This document shows positions 12,341-24,604 of a DNA stretch of 64,000 nt, piece by piece. The DNA is taken from the NCBI RefSeq assembly GCF_003073045.1, contig NC_037593.1:2161525-2225524 (forward strand), given 5' to 3'. The translations under genes and the position numbers were made by a program. Within the stretch, counting starts at the first letter, position 1. Every line of letters begins with the position of its first letter. The notes beneath the pieces are model-generated. The model saw nothing but the letters and a program-made list of their open reading frames with translations, did no database searches and was not told where the DNA came from. The DNA comes from Pomacea canaliculata. Taxonomy: Eukaryota; Mollusca; Gastropoda; Architaenioglossa; Ampullariidae.

Positions 12341-12699
12341 TTCTACACGAACGGCGAGGTGTACAGAGGTCAAGTGTCGAGAAAACAACCTCGTAGCCAC
12401 CGATTGGCTGACGTACGATGACCTTTGACTTGAGTTTCCTTCCGCTCTGTGGCAGTATGGGATGGCAGGCAAAGATGACTGTGCTGGGCATCAACAACTT
12501 CTTTGCCTTTACTGGGCTGCCATGGTTTTGACTTTTGGAGGGTCGCATCCTGGTTTTCATTGGAGGTTTGAGAGCCTCCGTCAGTTTTAGTCTAGACCGG
12601 AAGTTGAAAGCTCAATAGTTGAAACAGCGGCGTTCGAACCCAAGGTGCGCACTAGTCGGTTCTGTACCCGTGAACAACACCCCAATTTTTCTACTAGAG

Positions 12700-14500
12700 C
12701 CACATTTTTCTGTAGTCTAGAAATTATGGGGTTCCATAAGTCAGATTAAATGCATATTGTGGGATTTATTTTGATGACTTTTTATGCAACAAACTGTATT
12801 TTGATAATAATAATGATCATAATATTGGGTTAGAATAGAATCATAATAATAATCATAATCATCATCTTTCAATCCTATAAAGCCATATATCACTGTGTAC
12901 ATGCACTTGTCTAAAAATATAGGAAATCTTCTTGAGGAAAACATTTACTCAATAATATTTGTCTTTTTTATGTTATGCCTGTAACAGCTACATAATTGTT
13001 CTCGGTAGTTAGTTGCGAGTTATTGTTTTTGCCAATACAAGGGAAGCTATTCAGTCGCCATGTGGGCAATGGTACTACAGAGTTGCCTCCCTTGAGACTT
13101 GACGGCAGACTGAAGGAGGAAGCGGACAGACAGGATGCTGCTGGAGAATCTGATTGGCTGTCACAGACCATTCTTCCCACTTGATGGTCTGAGTCTTTGT
13201 GTGGCTGAGAGGTCGGAAGACCCATCGTGTACTGAACAACTACTTCCTGTAGTTTCCTTATTTACTGTTGTTGTTGTCTTCTACACCAGTCGTCATGTAA
13301 CCTCTCGCACCACTCACACCATGACACGTTCACCAGCGGGTTGGCGCTTTCTGTCATTCTATTGTGAATATTTTGATTAATTTAATGGCAGTAGTGTAAG
13401 ACATCAAAGTTAAAGTCTACTTTTTACTTCCTTTACAATTTCTACATCTTTATTATTAATGTTGGTTTAGAGAGGGTTTGATAGACGCTGACACCTTTTC
13501 CTGGGGGAGGGGGGATGATATAATGGCTTGAATTGTATATAGCAGGTTTATTCCGATGTAAATCTTGTGGTTTCATCAGTTGAAGACACCCGGAGATGTT
13601 GAATAATCGCAAACGGGTTTCTTTCTTGCCATGATTCTACTTGTCGCTTTAAAAGTTCAAACATTCCAGTGACATGAGGCTAAAGAGAGACAAAGTCATG
13701 TCAGACAATCAGTAACAAAGCATTGTGTTTGTTCCAAATATCAACTGTCTGTCCACCAGCAAGTCAGCCTCACGACATCACCTCCTCACCACTGGCAGAC
13801 AACAAGGTAAGGGCCACTTAACATCAATGAGTCATCATCATCATCGTGGTCATCGTGCAGTTTGTTGTCTGTGTCTGTCAGCTATAGACTGTGATAGATG
13901 AACAACACAAATATACAGCGAGTGATGCTACCACTGTTTTGGAGCCCAGCACCCATTCCTAGTGTTTGTGTTTCTTTTTAGTAAAGCGCTGTAAGCCCGC
14001 GGCAAAACGCGTTCTACACATGAGCATATTATTATGGGCATGCTCACAGGCAAGGGGGACAACCCATGATTCTCGAAGCAATCAGGGGTGACAACCCATC
14101 TTGAGAGAGAGAGTTCTGTCCCTTGGCCTGACAGGCTGAGGGGATTGTCCTTGGTTTTGTTTACGTTTGGTTGTTGTGCTTCGATTTGGATAAAAGTGTT
14201 GGACCTTCATGTTTACATGTGCTTCTGCTGCGTTTTCTTCCTCTTCTGGTCTGCAACTGGACGGTATGTAATGTATATAGTGTATATAATGTATATATTG
14301 TATATAATATTAATTTGAAGTGTGACCTGTGTAGATCTGTTGCTGGAGTCCACTCCGCCATGTTTCGCTCGCTTCGGCAAGTACAGTGAGGTACAGTGAG
14401 TAAACTGAAGTGATGATCACCCTCTTGTAGTTTCATCTGGTAACATTTCTTCATATTCTCCAGATAACTCAATATCTTCCCAGTATTGTCCTGATGTCAC
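12700..14500. other. Intergenic, no supported gene
   Basis: AT-rich unique sequence. Small open frames around 12968-13380 and 14088-14472 have no recognisable features. A possible GTAAGG donor at about 13807 could belong to an untranslated exon of the receptor gene at 15930, but I found no matching acceptor. Confidence 0.4.
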
Positions 14501-14708
14501 TGACCTTATTCTCTGGAGTCGTTACCGTTACATCTACAGTTATCTTACATCTACAGTTATCTCCCTTTACTGTCGGCACGCAGCGAGTCGTCGCGTAGTT
14601 CTTCCTTCTATATCTTTGTTACTATTGCATGATCATGTCCCGCATAGTTGTTACTATTTTGTGATTTTTTCAGTGCAGTTCGGTTGAGATATTGCGCTCT
14701 ATAAAGTA

Positions 14709-14709
<1 letters not shown>

Positions 14710-14778
<69 letters not shown>
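14710..14778. repeat. (TTA)n microsatellite
   Basis: About 23 uninterrupted TTA units, preceded by GCGCTCTATAAAGTAG. That junction is typical of the 3' end of a retroposon (LINE or SINE) tail. Confidence 0.9.
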
Positions 14779-14780
<2 letters not shown>

Positions 14781-15048
14781 CTTTCCCATAGTGCTGGTCC
14801 TTTGTCACACCCTTCCTTTTGCGATATTATGTTACTCTCAGATTATGTTCTTATTATTTGGTTTCTTTTTGGGTTTTTTTCTGTATTTCATTGTATTCCA
14901 GGTTAGTACGGTTGTTTATTCTTCTATAGTTCATATGTTATTTGTTTGTTTTCCTGTCCCTCGTATGCTGTCCATGTTTTGTTCTTGTTCTTAAGCGCTA
15001 AGGTGTATTCCTTAGGAGTGTGAGTATGAGGTTTACACATTTTGCATT

Positions 15049-15082
<34 letters not shown>
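14779..15082 (+). mobile_element. LINE 3' UTR fragment with (ATC)n tail
   Basis: It aligns with the minus-strand fragment 33480-33910 from the stop-proximal AACCTTTCCCATA to the conserved GTGAGTATGAGGTTTACA, then ends in about eleven ATC units (15049-15082). The coding end seen in the other copies is missing here. Clade not determined. Confidence 0.6.
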
Positions 15083-15084
<2 letters not shown>

Positions 15085-15929
15085 TCCCTGACAAATGATT
15101 AGTCGGTAATTTTTTACATTTTCTGTATTATTGGAGAAAACTTAAGGCAGCTTTAAGTGTAGATAAACAGTTTGGAAGTTTGGTCAAACACGTCCCTTCC
15201 CTGAGACATTTCCTATTTCACGCCAGACTTTATCCATAATCATCTGTCAGGCCTGCCTGTAAACGTTCTCCAGATTTGTGACCACCAGCAACTACCACTA
15301 CCAAACATACCACTACCAAACATCTCGCACTGTAACAGCCGCTGTGTAGCGACGACCACGTGATGTCGCGAGGAAAGTTGCGACTCGTTACATCGCGTCA
15401 TCAGACTAGGGGAACCGCCTTGAACATTGAGATCAGTCTTCCCCCGACCTCGTCAACAGTTCCAACGTCTGCTAGACAGAGATTTGGCTGTCAGTCGATC
15501 GAAATAACACAAAATATCGTCTAAGTAGTCATCTAGCGTCAATTATTGTCATTTGTAAGTCGGCAGACGTGGGTTAGTATCCCTGAAGTCACAGGAAGGA
15601 AACGTGCTTGGAGGGGGTTGACTATGTGTGGGTGTCGGGTGACAGGGTGTCCGCTGAAAACAAAGCACTTGCACTTGATCAGTGCATATCACGTTAGTCT
15701 ATTCTGATAGAAAAAAGTGATAGAGTCGGGGATGACACATTCATGTTATGAAGACGACCAATCGTCGAGACTTCCTAGAGTATCAGCTGTGTGATTATAA
15801 GACGAGAACGTTCTACCTCACTGACACATATCGTCAGTAAACGAAAGATCATTTCAAAGGTTATACAAGCATCTCAACGACTGATCGTAAACAGTCCCTC
15901 AGTCAAGAACATTAAGGATCTACGCAATA

Positions 15930-16985
15930 ATGTCAGGGTTAGAAGACAATTCAGACACTGAAAGTCTGACAATAGAAGGTACAGATGGCTATGACTATAA
16001 CTACTCTGGCGAGTATGATGACTATGCTGTCTACAGCACAGAGAGCTACTACATAGACAGAGTGGGCATCATACCCGTGGCATTGCTGGGTATCGTGGGT
16101 AACCTGGTGTCCCTCGTCGTGTGGAACTCACAGACCACGTACAACGCCACCATCTTGCTCTTCAAGTACCTGGCCGTGTGGGACACCGCATTCCTCGTGT
16201 CGGTTATCCCATTCATATTTCTGTATGAAGTCGATCCTTGGAGTATACCCGCCATAGTCCTCAACACTTTGTCCTTCCTTGCCAAGCTGGAGTCAGTGCA
16301 CACCACCCTGCTCATTACCTTCACCCGATGGCTGGCGGTGTACCGTCCTGTCCACGTGCACACCGGAAGTCTGTTAACACGACGTCACGTGGTGTTGGCC
16401 TGTTTGGTCGTCTTGGTCTGGTGCCTGGCGATCAGCGCCGTCTTCATGACCTTTAACCTGCTTCCAGAACCAACTGCAGAATGGGTATACGGGTGGACTG
16501 CCGTCCACATCGTGGGTCTGGCTGTCCCTATCCTTCCACTTATCGTCTTCAACGTCCTCCTGCTGATCAAGATTCGAACTCCGTTTTCTCCGACATCAAC
16601 AAAGTCAGAGCAGCAGCAGTCGAGCACGTGGGGCAGCACCCAGCGCCTGACGGTGGCCATCTTGTCCATGAGCGCCTTCAGTGTCGTGGCCTACACCATC
16701 GGCGAGACGACGACAGTCGTTTACTGGCTTGGACACTGGAGCGACGGCGGCGACCTCTTCATCACTCTTCAGTCTTCCTTCGAGCTGCTGCAGGTGGTCA
16801 ACTCCAGCGTCAACGTCGTCTTCTACTTTGCCTTTTCTCGCAATTTCCGCAGTTCCTCCACCAAGTGCTTCAACCGCTGGGTCCTGAGAGGCCGGGCAGT
16901 CAGCGCTGGACACCGAGGTCCTCACAGCGAAGACAAAGGCGACTCCTCCAGCAGCCGCACAGCGACTGAGACTGTGGCTCTGTGA
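15930..16985 (+). CDS. Class A (rhodopsin-like) GPCR 1
   Basis: Intact intronless receptor of 351 aa at the cell surface; ligand unknown. The extracellular N-terminus (1-44) is acidic and tyrosine-rich with a glycosylation site NYS at 24. Helices by hydropathy: TM1 45-66 (GNLVS), TM2 73-98 (LAVWD), TM3 107-132, TM4 153-175, TM5 190-214, TM6 240-262, TM7 279-302 (NSSVNVVFYF). Departures from the class: the DRY box reads TRW (132-134), NPxxY reads NSxxNVVFY, TM6 has no CWxP, and the paired cysteines of TM3 and extracellular loop 2 are absent (only C158, C165 and C313 exist). The tail is Ser-rich. Start chosen at the ATG giving an N-terminus like the two paralogs. Peptide-receptor-like or mollusc chemoreceptor-like are the best family guesses. 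The stop codon lies inside a short tandem repeat (16961-17063). Confidence 0.93.
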   Translation: MSGLEDNSDTESLTIEGTDGYDYNYSGEYDDYAVYSTESYYIDRVGIIPVALLGIVGNLVSLVVWNSQTTYNATILLFKYLAVWDTAFLVSVIPFIFLYEVDPWSIPAIVLNTLSFLAKLESVHTTLLITFTRWLAVYRPVHVHTGSLLTRRHVVLACLVVLVWCLAISAVFMTFNLLPEPTAEWVYGWTAVHIVGLAVPILPLIVFNVLLLIKIRTPFSPTSTKSEQQQSSTWGSTQRLTVAILSMSAFSVVAYTIGETTTVVYWLGHWSDGGDLFITLQSSFELLQVVNSSVNVVFYFAFSRNFRSSSTKCFNRWVLRGRAVSAGHRGPHSEDKGDSSSSRTATETVAL

Positions 16986-17063
16986 ACATGTTAGTGACTG
17001 AGACTGTGGCTCTGTGAACATGTTAGTGACTGAGTGACTGAGACTGTGGCTCTGTGAACATGT
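16961..17063 (+). repeat. 32-39-bp tandem repeat over the receptor stop codon
   Basis: Three units of the type GACTGAGACTGTGGCTCTG plus TGAACATGTTA. The first unit holds the last codons and TGA of GPCR1. The inverted paralog has the same feature at its 3' end (about 20345-20440). Confidence 0.85.
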
Positions 17064-17702
17064 TACAGCGACTGTCAGTTGTGACAGAACTGTATGTAGC
17101 CACAACAGCAACTTGGTCAACACCAGTGGCTCTGTAACAACACCTTTCTGGCTAGTTCTGTCTTGCCAGTACATGTCGGCCCCTGAGAAGATTGTTATTC
17201 AATATAATGAATGTAATATTGGAGTGTCATTTAAAGTTTGTTTTGTTGTCTCCTTACAGGCATTTTGTCATAGATTCGGTCACATGTAACCTACGTGTAG
17301 GTGATAGTCTATTATCTCGCAGTAATTATTAAATAAAAAATGTGATTTGATTTTATTTGTGTCAATGTTGTTATCTACAGCCACTAGTTCTGTTGTACAA
17401 GATCATCATGCAACCCCCGCTTCTATTACTATTACTATTTAACAATATTTATTAATGTTCTGCTCCACTTTGGTTGTAACAGGCTTTTCATTGTTGTTGA
17501 AAATATTTCATGTAAAGAGATGAGGAAAAATCGTTTCAAAATATAATCAGTTTGTACGGAAAGTTGTGACTGAAAGTAAAACTAAATTACGTTTCCTTCC
17601 AATTTTGCTTCCAGTTCCACCACAAAACTTTATTTTAGATGTTTGTGTCTGTGAAAAAGAGCGAAAGCTTAAAAGCAGTTTCGCCTACTTTCTATACTTC
17701 AT

Positions 17703-17776
17703 GGATAATAATGATAATAATGATAATAATGATAATAATGATAATAATGATAATAATGATAATAATGATAATAATT
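17703..17776. repeat. (GATAATAAT)n 9-bp tandem repeat
   Basis: About eight copies of a 9-bp unit, in the spacer between the inverted receptor arms. Confidence 0.9.
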
Positions 17777-18004
17777 GGATGTCTTTCACTTGCCACATCA
17801 AGCGAGGCAGTGCAAACATTCATAGAGTTCAAGTTTTCATTCATATTGCCAATCTTTGTGCTCATTACGGATTTCTGTTGTTTTAAAAAATCATATTACA
17901 TCCACTAAAAGGATTTCCTGTTTAGAGGCTGCCGTGAGTTCAGATCCATTATTATTTTCAATTGTTTTCTTTAGCGAAGGACTAACAAATATTTTCTGGT
18001 AATA

Positions 18005-18524
18005 CAGGTAGTCCTCGGGTTACGACGGTCTCGAGTTACGTCGTTTCGTGGTTACGACGCTCATTCCGACTTACGAGGTTTAGCGAAAGTAGATTCATCT
18101 GATAACAGTGCATCAAAGAAAAGGAAGGCCATCACCATGGAGGTGAAAGTGGATATCATAAGGCAGTCTGAGAAGGGGAAACAGCAACAGAAATTAGCAG
18201 GTCATTAGGACTTAGTCGTTCGACTGTCGCTACGATTATCAAGGAGAAAGATCGCATCCTTGAACACGTGACAGGATCTGCTCCTATGAAAGCGACAGTG
18301 ATAACAAAGCGTACTGTACTGAGCAATATTTTACTGTACTTATATTTATTGATAATGATGTAGGGTACTGTGTTAGGATAGGTGTTTGGATAGGCTAAGT
18401 GTTTGCAGTACTGTACTGTTATTATGGTACAGTACTGTATGAAAGTATGATCCGACTTACGTCGAAATTCGGTTTACGACGACGCGCTAAGAACGGATCC
18501 CCGTCGTAAGTCGAGGACTACCTG
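18005..18524 (+). mobile_element. Deleted pogo/Tigger-like DNA transposon
   Basis: Ends are imperfect inverted repeats (CAGGTAGTCCTCGGGTTACG and its counterpart) flanked by TA on both sides (18003-18004, 18525-18526), as expected of the Tc1/mariner-pogo superfamily. Inside, from 18138, are pieces of an N-terminal CENP-B-type helix-turn-helix: MEVKVDIIRQSEKGK, then a frame slip, then SRSLGLSRSTVATIIKEK. The catalytic region is missing, so the copy is non-autonomous. Confidence 0.85.
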
Positions 18525-19029
18525 TATATACTTTTTTACTTTGCTTGGGTGGTCGAGGGTTCATTTCGATATCACAACACTGAAGAAAGTTATGTAGTGA
18601 TCGTCAGAGTCATACAAGAGACAGGGTCATGCTATTCAGTCTCACTATAATAATATTACTATAATATAGTATATTATATTCACACTCCTACCCTGCTTGA
18701 CAATGGTGCGTGTCCACATGAAGGACGTCTGACATCCGCTCCAAGCACGAAGCAGGCAAGAGCTGAAGGCTTTCTCCAACCTCTTATTGTCGAGACAACA
18801 TAAATAAGTAAAAATTGTTTTTTTTTTTTTTTATTTCATGAAAATCACTTAAGATCTTTCAGAGACCATACGACTACAGCCTCCTACCTGAGTACCACTC
18901 ACCGCCTCTCACTGTGACAGAGAATACTCAGTCTCAAGGAGACTTCTCTTAGCGCCTGAGACAAGAACTGGACATGGACAACATTCAAGAACGGAAAGAT
19001 GAGCCACAGGGATGATGACTAATAGAAGA

Positions 19030-19315
19030 CAAATATAGAAACCTCAGAGAGGAACCAAATAACAAGGACAGACAGTATCGTGATTCTTCAGAGGAAGACG
19101 AGTATGGAAGTAACAATAAATGGAAAAAGTGAGAGTAGGTGTTGTAGAAGGACGAGCACTGTGTGGACTGTGATAGGAGTAGTGGTCAAGGAAGAGGTAT
19201 TTTTTTAGTCCACATTTAAAAGATGATTCCATGGTGGGAAGGTGGGGGATATGCAAGAGGAGAGAGTTCCATTGTTTTGCTGCTCAGTAACCAAACATCA
19301 CGTGACCGTTTGACC
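19030..19315 (-). mobile_element. LINE ORF2 C-terminal fragment
   Basis: On the minus strand the frame MESSFKCGLKKYLFLDHYSY aligns with SESFKRELNTHLFRKHHSY of the 33480-33910 copy, a C-terminal phrase common in LINE ORF2 proteins, followed by 3' UTR. It is an old, short 5'-truncated copy. Confidence 0.6.
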
Positions 19316-20099
19316 CTGTGACCCTGTGGACTGTGTTATTTGTACCACAATCAAAGTGTCCAAAGTGTGAGTTTTACGGCAATGAAAACACACCTCTTCC
19401 GGTGCAGTATGGAGTTCAGGGGCAGCTGTTAATTAAAAACCTTGTTTTGATAAATGAGCTTTATTTTCTGTATGAGTGACATGATATCAGCGTGACTGAC
19501 ATGGAGAATGAGATAGTGAAAGAGAAGTCGAGAATCTAAACAGTTGTTTTCAACGGTGTTTTCCCCAAGATAAAAACAATTAGGGAAGCACCAGTGAAAG
19601 CTAAAAGACAAGAAGATGTGAGCGGAGGAAGGAAGGAAGAGCGGTTTAAGAGAATAAAACCTTTTTTTGCATATGAACTGCAATCTGTTTTTCTCTTGAA
19701 AGCATTTGCTTTAGAGCATGGGAAACCATCTACAACTGAGAAAGTACTTATCTTCGTGCTTGTCCGTGTGTCCATGTACATTTTTATGTGTGTGTCTGCG
19801 TGTCTGTTTGCTTCTCAGTGTGTTTGTGTCCTCATGCCGGCGTCATTGTTTCTGTCTGTCTGTCTGTCTGTCTGTCTGCTATGTTTGTCTGTAGAAATCC
19901 TGTGTGAATATGAATGTATATATGACCATTCCTGTGCAGACCACTAAAACCCACATTACCCAGTAGGGGTTGTGGTGGGGATAGTAACAGTATTTGTGTA
20001 AAAGTAGTAGTAGCTGTAGATAACAACACTGACAGGAAGAAAATCAAATTATATTTACTATTTAATAATTAGTGCATAATAATAAGAATAATGACAAAA

Positions 20100-21863
20100 C
20101 TTACACGTTGGTTACATGTGACTGAATCAATGATAAAATACCTGTTAGAAGAAAAGCAAACAAAATTTGAGGGACACTCCAGTATTACATTCGTCAACTT
20201 GCACAACTAAGTTATCAGGGGTCGACATGTATTAACCAGACAGAACTTGCCAGGTAAGTGTTGTTACAGAGCCACTGGTGTTGACCAAGTCGCTGTTGTC
20301 GCTCCATACAGTTCTGTCACAACTGACAGTCGCTGTAGCATCAGTTCACAGAGCCACAGTCTCACTCACTAGCATCAGTTCACAGAGCCACAGTCTCAGT
20401 CACTAACATGTTCACAGAGCCACAGTCTCAGTCGCTGTGCGGCTGCTGGAGGAGTCGCCTTTGTCTTCGCTGTGAGGACCTCGGTGTCCAGCGCTGACTG
20501 CCCGACCTCTCAGGACCCAGCGGCTGAAGCACTTGGTGGAGGAACTGCGGAAATTGCGAGAAAAGGCAAAGTAGAAGACGACGTTGACGCTGGAGTTGAC
20601 CACCTGCAGCAGCCCGAAGGAAGACTGAAGAGTGATGAAGAGGTCGCCACCGTCGCTCCAGTGTCCAAGCCAGTGAACGACTGTCGTCGTCTCGCCGATG
20701 GTGTAGGCCACGACACTGAAGGCGCTCATGGACAAGATGGCCACCGTCAGGCGCTGGGTGCTGCCCCACGTGCTCGACTGCTGCTGCTCTGACTTTGTTG
20801 ATGTCGGAGAAAACGGAGTTCGAATCTTGATCAGCAGGAGGACGTTGAAGACGATAAGTGGAAGGACAGGGAAAGCCAGACCCACGATGTGGACGGCAGT
20901 CCACCCGTATACCCATTCTGCAGTTGGTTCTGGAAGCAGGTTAAAGGTCATAAAGACGGCGCTGATCGCCAGGCACCAGACCAAGACGACCAGACACGCC
21001 AACACCACGTGACGTAGTTTTAACAGACTTCCGGTGTGCACGTGGACAGGTCGGTACACCGCCAGCCATCGGGTGAAGGCAATGAGCAGGGTGGTGTGCA
21101 GTGACTCCAGCTTGGCAAGGAGCGAAAAAGTGTTGAGGACTATGGAGGGCTTGCTCCAAGGATTGACTTCATACACAAATATGAATGGGATAACCGACAC
21201 GAGGAATGCGGTGTCCCACACGGCCAGGTACTTGAAGAGCAAGATGGTGGCGTTGTACGTGGTCTGTGAGTTCCACACGGCGAGGGACACCAGGTTACCC
21301 ACGATACCCAGCAATGCCACGGGTATGATGCCCACTCTGTCTATGTAGTAGCTCTCCGCAGTAGAGAAGACATTGTCATAGGTATTGTCATAGCCATCTG
21401 TACCTTCCTTTGTCAGATTTTCATTCGCTGAACTCTCTTCTAACTCTGACATGATTGCGTAGATACTTGATGTTCTTAAAGAAAATGACAGCCAGGGTTC
21501 GTCACAGCCAGGCGTTGAAATGCTTGTCTGACTATTTCACTGATCTTTATTTTCTCAGAGTGTTTGTGTCAGCGAAGCAGGAATTTCTCTTTATGAATAC
21601 AACGCAGTTGCTGCTGTAGGAAGTTTCTCTGATTGGTCCTGGTCATGGCATGAAAACGTTATCTTCTTTAGTGTAAGTTACCCACGTGACACACACTGAG
21701 CAACGCACGAGCTCTGGCAGTGAACATCATGTCAAATACACATTTTCAACCCACACCAAGGAAGTCTCCTTTTTGTGATTTAAGCCGTTTTGGCCTTGGG
21801 TGAAACAGGAAATACTTCAGGGAAGTAAAGGATTTGACCAAACTTCAAAGCTGTTTATCTACA
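20100..21863 (-). repeat. Right arm of inverted receptor duplication
   Basis: Reverse-oriented match of 15158-17300, containing GPCR2. Homology extends into both flanks. Confidence 0.85.
20412..21452 (-). CDS. Class A (rhodopsin-like) GPCR 2
   Basis: Intact intronless receptor of 346 aa, the inverted paralog of the gene at 15930. Most differences fall in the N-terminus (here with NLT at residue 12 and lacking five residues of the acidic stretch) and in the first extracellular loop region (VNPWSKPSIVLNTFSLLAKL). From TM4 to the C-terminus the two proteins are nearly identical. It shows the same unusual features: TRW for DRY, NSxxN in TM7, no CWxP and no TM3/loop-2 cysteine pair. The start is the first ATG, aligned with the paralog. 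No breaks were seen, so both copies look functional. Confidence 0.93.
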   Translation of the reverse strand: MSELEESSANENLTKEGTDGYDNTYDNVFSTAESYYIDRVGIIPVALLGIVGNLVSLAVWNSQTTYNATILLFKYLAVWDTAFLVSVIPFIFVYEVNPWSKPSIVLNTFSLLAKLESLHTTLLIAFTRWLAVYRPVHVHTGSLLKLRHVVLACLVVLVWCLAISAVFMTFNLLPEPTAEWVYGWTAVHIVGLAFPVLPLIVFNVLLLIKIRTPFSPTSTKSEQQQSSTWGSTQRLTVAILSMSAFSVVAYTIGETTTVVHWLGHWSDGGDLFITLQSSFGLLQVVNSSVNVVFYFAFSRNFRSSSTKCFSRWVLRGRAVSAGHRGPHSEDKGDSSSSRTATETVAL

Positions 21864-21939
21864 GTTACAGAGACAGTACAAACTGTCCGTGCTGTGTTTT
21901 AATGTCTTTGTGACACCTGCCCTGATTATTTCTCTCAAC

Positions 21940-22170
21940 TGCTCTTCCTTTACATCCCAGCTACACAACTCCGCTCCTCGTCTGATGATCGTCTCCTTAC
22001 TCTTCTTGTCACCAGAACAACTCATGGCCACAGGATGTTTAGTTATTGTGCAGAGAAACATTGTCCATACCCGCCACCTACTAAGTAGTGAATCCTTTAC
22101 ACGTGCACTGAACACACACCTCTTCTGTAAACAGGACTCCTAACAACCTTTCCCATGAAGGTGTCGTCCA
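21940..22170 (+). mobile_element. LINE ORF2 C-terminal fragment
   Basis: The plus strand carries a decayed version of the LINE end seen at 33480-33910: GTTTAGTTATTGTGCAG, the CCATACCCGCCACCTAC phrase, ESFTRALNTHLFCK and AACCTTTCCCAT in the same order. It is 5'-truncated and lacks most of the 3' UTR. Confidence 0.6.
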
Positions 22171-22914
22171 CACCACTTCACTAAACGCCTACGGAAACGT
22201 CTTGCTGACATCAGTTGACCCGGCAGGCAAGCCAAGGATTTCCTTCAACCGATAAGTTTCTTTCCAACAATAAAAGAATAATAATACCGTAGATTGAATT
22301 TTGAGGACCAATTTTAGAATGTGCGTTCCAGTAGAACCAGAACACAGGAGTACATGACGGGACAGACACGAATGCTTCTAGTCGAATGTTATGCACTAAT
22401 ATGGATGATTTTGGAGAATTATGCCTACACGTGACCTTTAACCTAAGCTGATGGTAGACTTTTGGTTTAATAGTTGCTGTTGAAGAACGCCCCACACATA
22501 TACATGCATGCATAGAGTTGTATATTCATGTTTATTGTTGATTCTGATACACAGATATAAACAGACACAAAGCAGCGCATCCACACATTAATTCCTTGTT
22601 GATGCTGACCTCATCGTGGAGCCCGCTGCTTGAGTCAAGTCAGAGCTGGTGAGTTCTGCTCAGTTTATAAATGTGCTCAATCTGTCATGGACAACCCTAC
22701 ACGTTATAGAAGTGTACTCATGGGATACATCGGACTTGATTTGGAGTTCAGTACTGAAGGTGTGAAACAGATCCTGCTCGTCGATACAGCCTGTGGACAA
22801 CAGATGGATGGAAAGACTTCTTGGGACAGATACCAGAAAGCCAATGACTGTACAGAGGACACTCGCCACACTCGTAGGACACGAGAGGAACCCTGCTACC
22901 AACAGTCAAACGAC

Positions 22915-23133
22915 CGTTAGTTGGTTTGGTCATGTGACCCGGCACGACACCTTGTCCCTCAAGGTACCCTGAAGGGTGGTGGAAGCCGCGGCGGCCAGAA
23001 GAACTGGCTGATGAACGCGAAGGGCTGAAGTGGTTGTCCTGTACAGCACCTGCTGACCATCGCCAAGACAGGGGAGTGGCGGGCCCTGTCGGCTGCCATG
23101 TGTAGTCATGTGATCGCCAACGACCGGTAGCAG
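22915..23133 (+). mobile_element. LINE ORF2 fragment (endonuclease-RT C-terminus)
   Basis: Frame pieces WFGHVTRHDTLS, GTLKGGGSRGGQKNWLMNAK and LLTIAKTGEWRALSAA match in order the C-terminal GHV...RGRPK...W...REWR pattern of non-LTR retroelement polymerases. Frame changes separate the pieces, so it is dead. Confidence 0.7.
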
Positions 23134-24312
23134 TCTAGGGGCGAATAAAGGATGGAATTACATGAATTAAAGGAGATGTTGGATGTTGATGTCAAGGTAC
23201 AGTGGATGGGTGGACGGCTGTCTGCTCTGTTCCAGTTCATGGACAGCCGATAATATCGCGTCATCACAGTTTCACGTCATCCCACGTATGACGTCGCTCT
23301 CATTAACGGTTTCTTTGTGTTGGGGGCGTGGCCTCAGACACGTGGCTGTGTTGATGTCACGTGTCATTATATCTCCCACAGACGGACTCACGACAGTTGA
23401 GCGCTTGTGAAAGTGATTACAGTATCATTGCCCTCACTTCACATAACATTTTACACTTCTTTCACTCCCTCCCATCCATTTTCACACACATTGTTTTTTG
23501 AATGATTGAAACACGACAGGGTGTTGACATATCTGGAATAGATGATGTAAAGAATAAATGAATGAAAGATGAATCGGTGTGTTGAATGCGTGGCGTAAAT
23601 ATATAACGGATATAGATGGATGTGAATGAGCGGCTGCCAGTAGTCACGTGGTCATCCAAGATGGTCAGCGTGTTTGTGTGCTGCCTAGACTTTAGTTGCA
23701 AGGGACTTCTTCACGCCCATCATCAGGGCTCACTCACACCGGAAGTGGGTCACAAGTGCCAAGGAAACAGTCGTCATGTGACCATCAGAGGCGAGCGTCC
23801 CGCACTTCTGATTGTTCGAAACTTTGCGATTCATTGTGACAACAAGTTGACTCGACAACAGGACGCGTGTCCACCCCTCCTTACAACACACTCACACGTG
23901 CACACAGAAAAAAAGACACACACACACACACACAGAAACACACAATCACACACACGTGCGTGCAGTTATAAACACACACACACACACGCGCACGTACGTA
24001 TACACACTCTCACACACAAAATTATTCACCTTGCGCGCGTGTGTCAACTCTAGCGAAAGTTTGAGTGCAAGTGGAATAATTTTTATTTCAAATAAAATTC
24101 CCTTTGTTCAGTCCACAGAAGTCACTTTACTCGGTGATATTCTGAAGACCCCAGAGTATGTTTTAACTAATTTCAAATTAAACTTTAGTTTGTGACAACG
24201 CAAAGTCGGAATAGTACCAACTGCTGTCTTCTGAGAAAATATTTTGTGCAATGAAAGAAATATATTTATAATTTCTTCATGTAAAGAAGCAATTTCAGGG
24301 AGAGTAACTCTC

Positions 24313-24566
24313 TCACACCAGGGTAGGTCGTTGTCGTCGTCGCAGTCCCCGCAGCGGTCGTTGTGGTCGTCGTGGTGCAGGTCGCTGTTGTTGTATCACT
24401 GCGTCTATTCGGGGTGGAAGTCGTGCCTGGAGTACTTGTATTCCCCTCTTTGTCCTCCCGTGCCACAGCCCGTGTTCACCATTTGCCGCATTAACCAACG
24501 ATTCACTCGCGGCTGTCAACAACAACAACGACGACGACGACAACAACAACAACAACAACAACAACA

Positions 24567-24604
<38 letters not shown>

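Larger units (their letters stand above)
10616..12690 (-). repeat. Duplicated peptide-gene block, copy C
   Basis: Third copy of the block, very similar to B over the 3' UTR, both exons, intron and promoter. It begins right after the partial DNA element that ends at 10615. Confidence 0.8.
15158..17300 (+). repeat. Left arm of inverted receptor duplication
   Basis: The arm covers GPCR1 with about 0.75 kb upstream and 0.3 kb downstream. It matches 20100-21863 in reverse orientation, including non-coding flanks (for example AAGTTTGGTCAAA upstream and GTCACATGTAACC downstream). About 2.8 kb separates the arms. Confidence 0.85.

Noticed and set aside
16605-17174. Long minus-strand frame opposite GPCR1, and similar frames opposite GPCR2 and GPCR3
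   Set aside because: Shadow of the GC-biased receptor codons; low-complexity product and no own signals.
22630-22920. Plus-strand 96-codon frame before the LINE fragment
   Set aside because: No recognisable domain, no second copy in the window, and it runs into dead LINE sequence.
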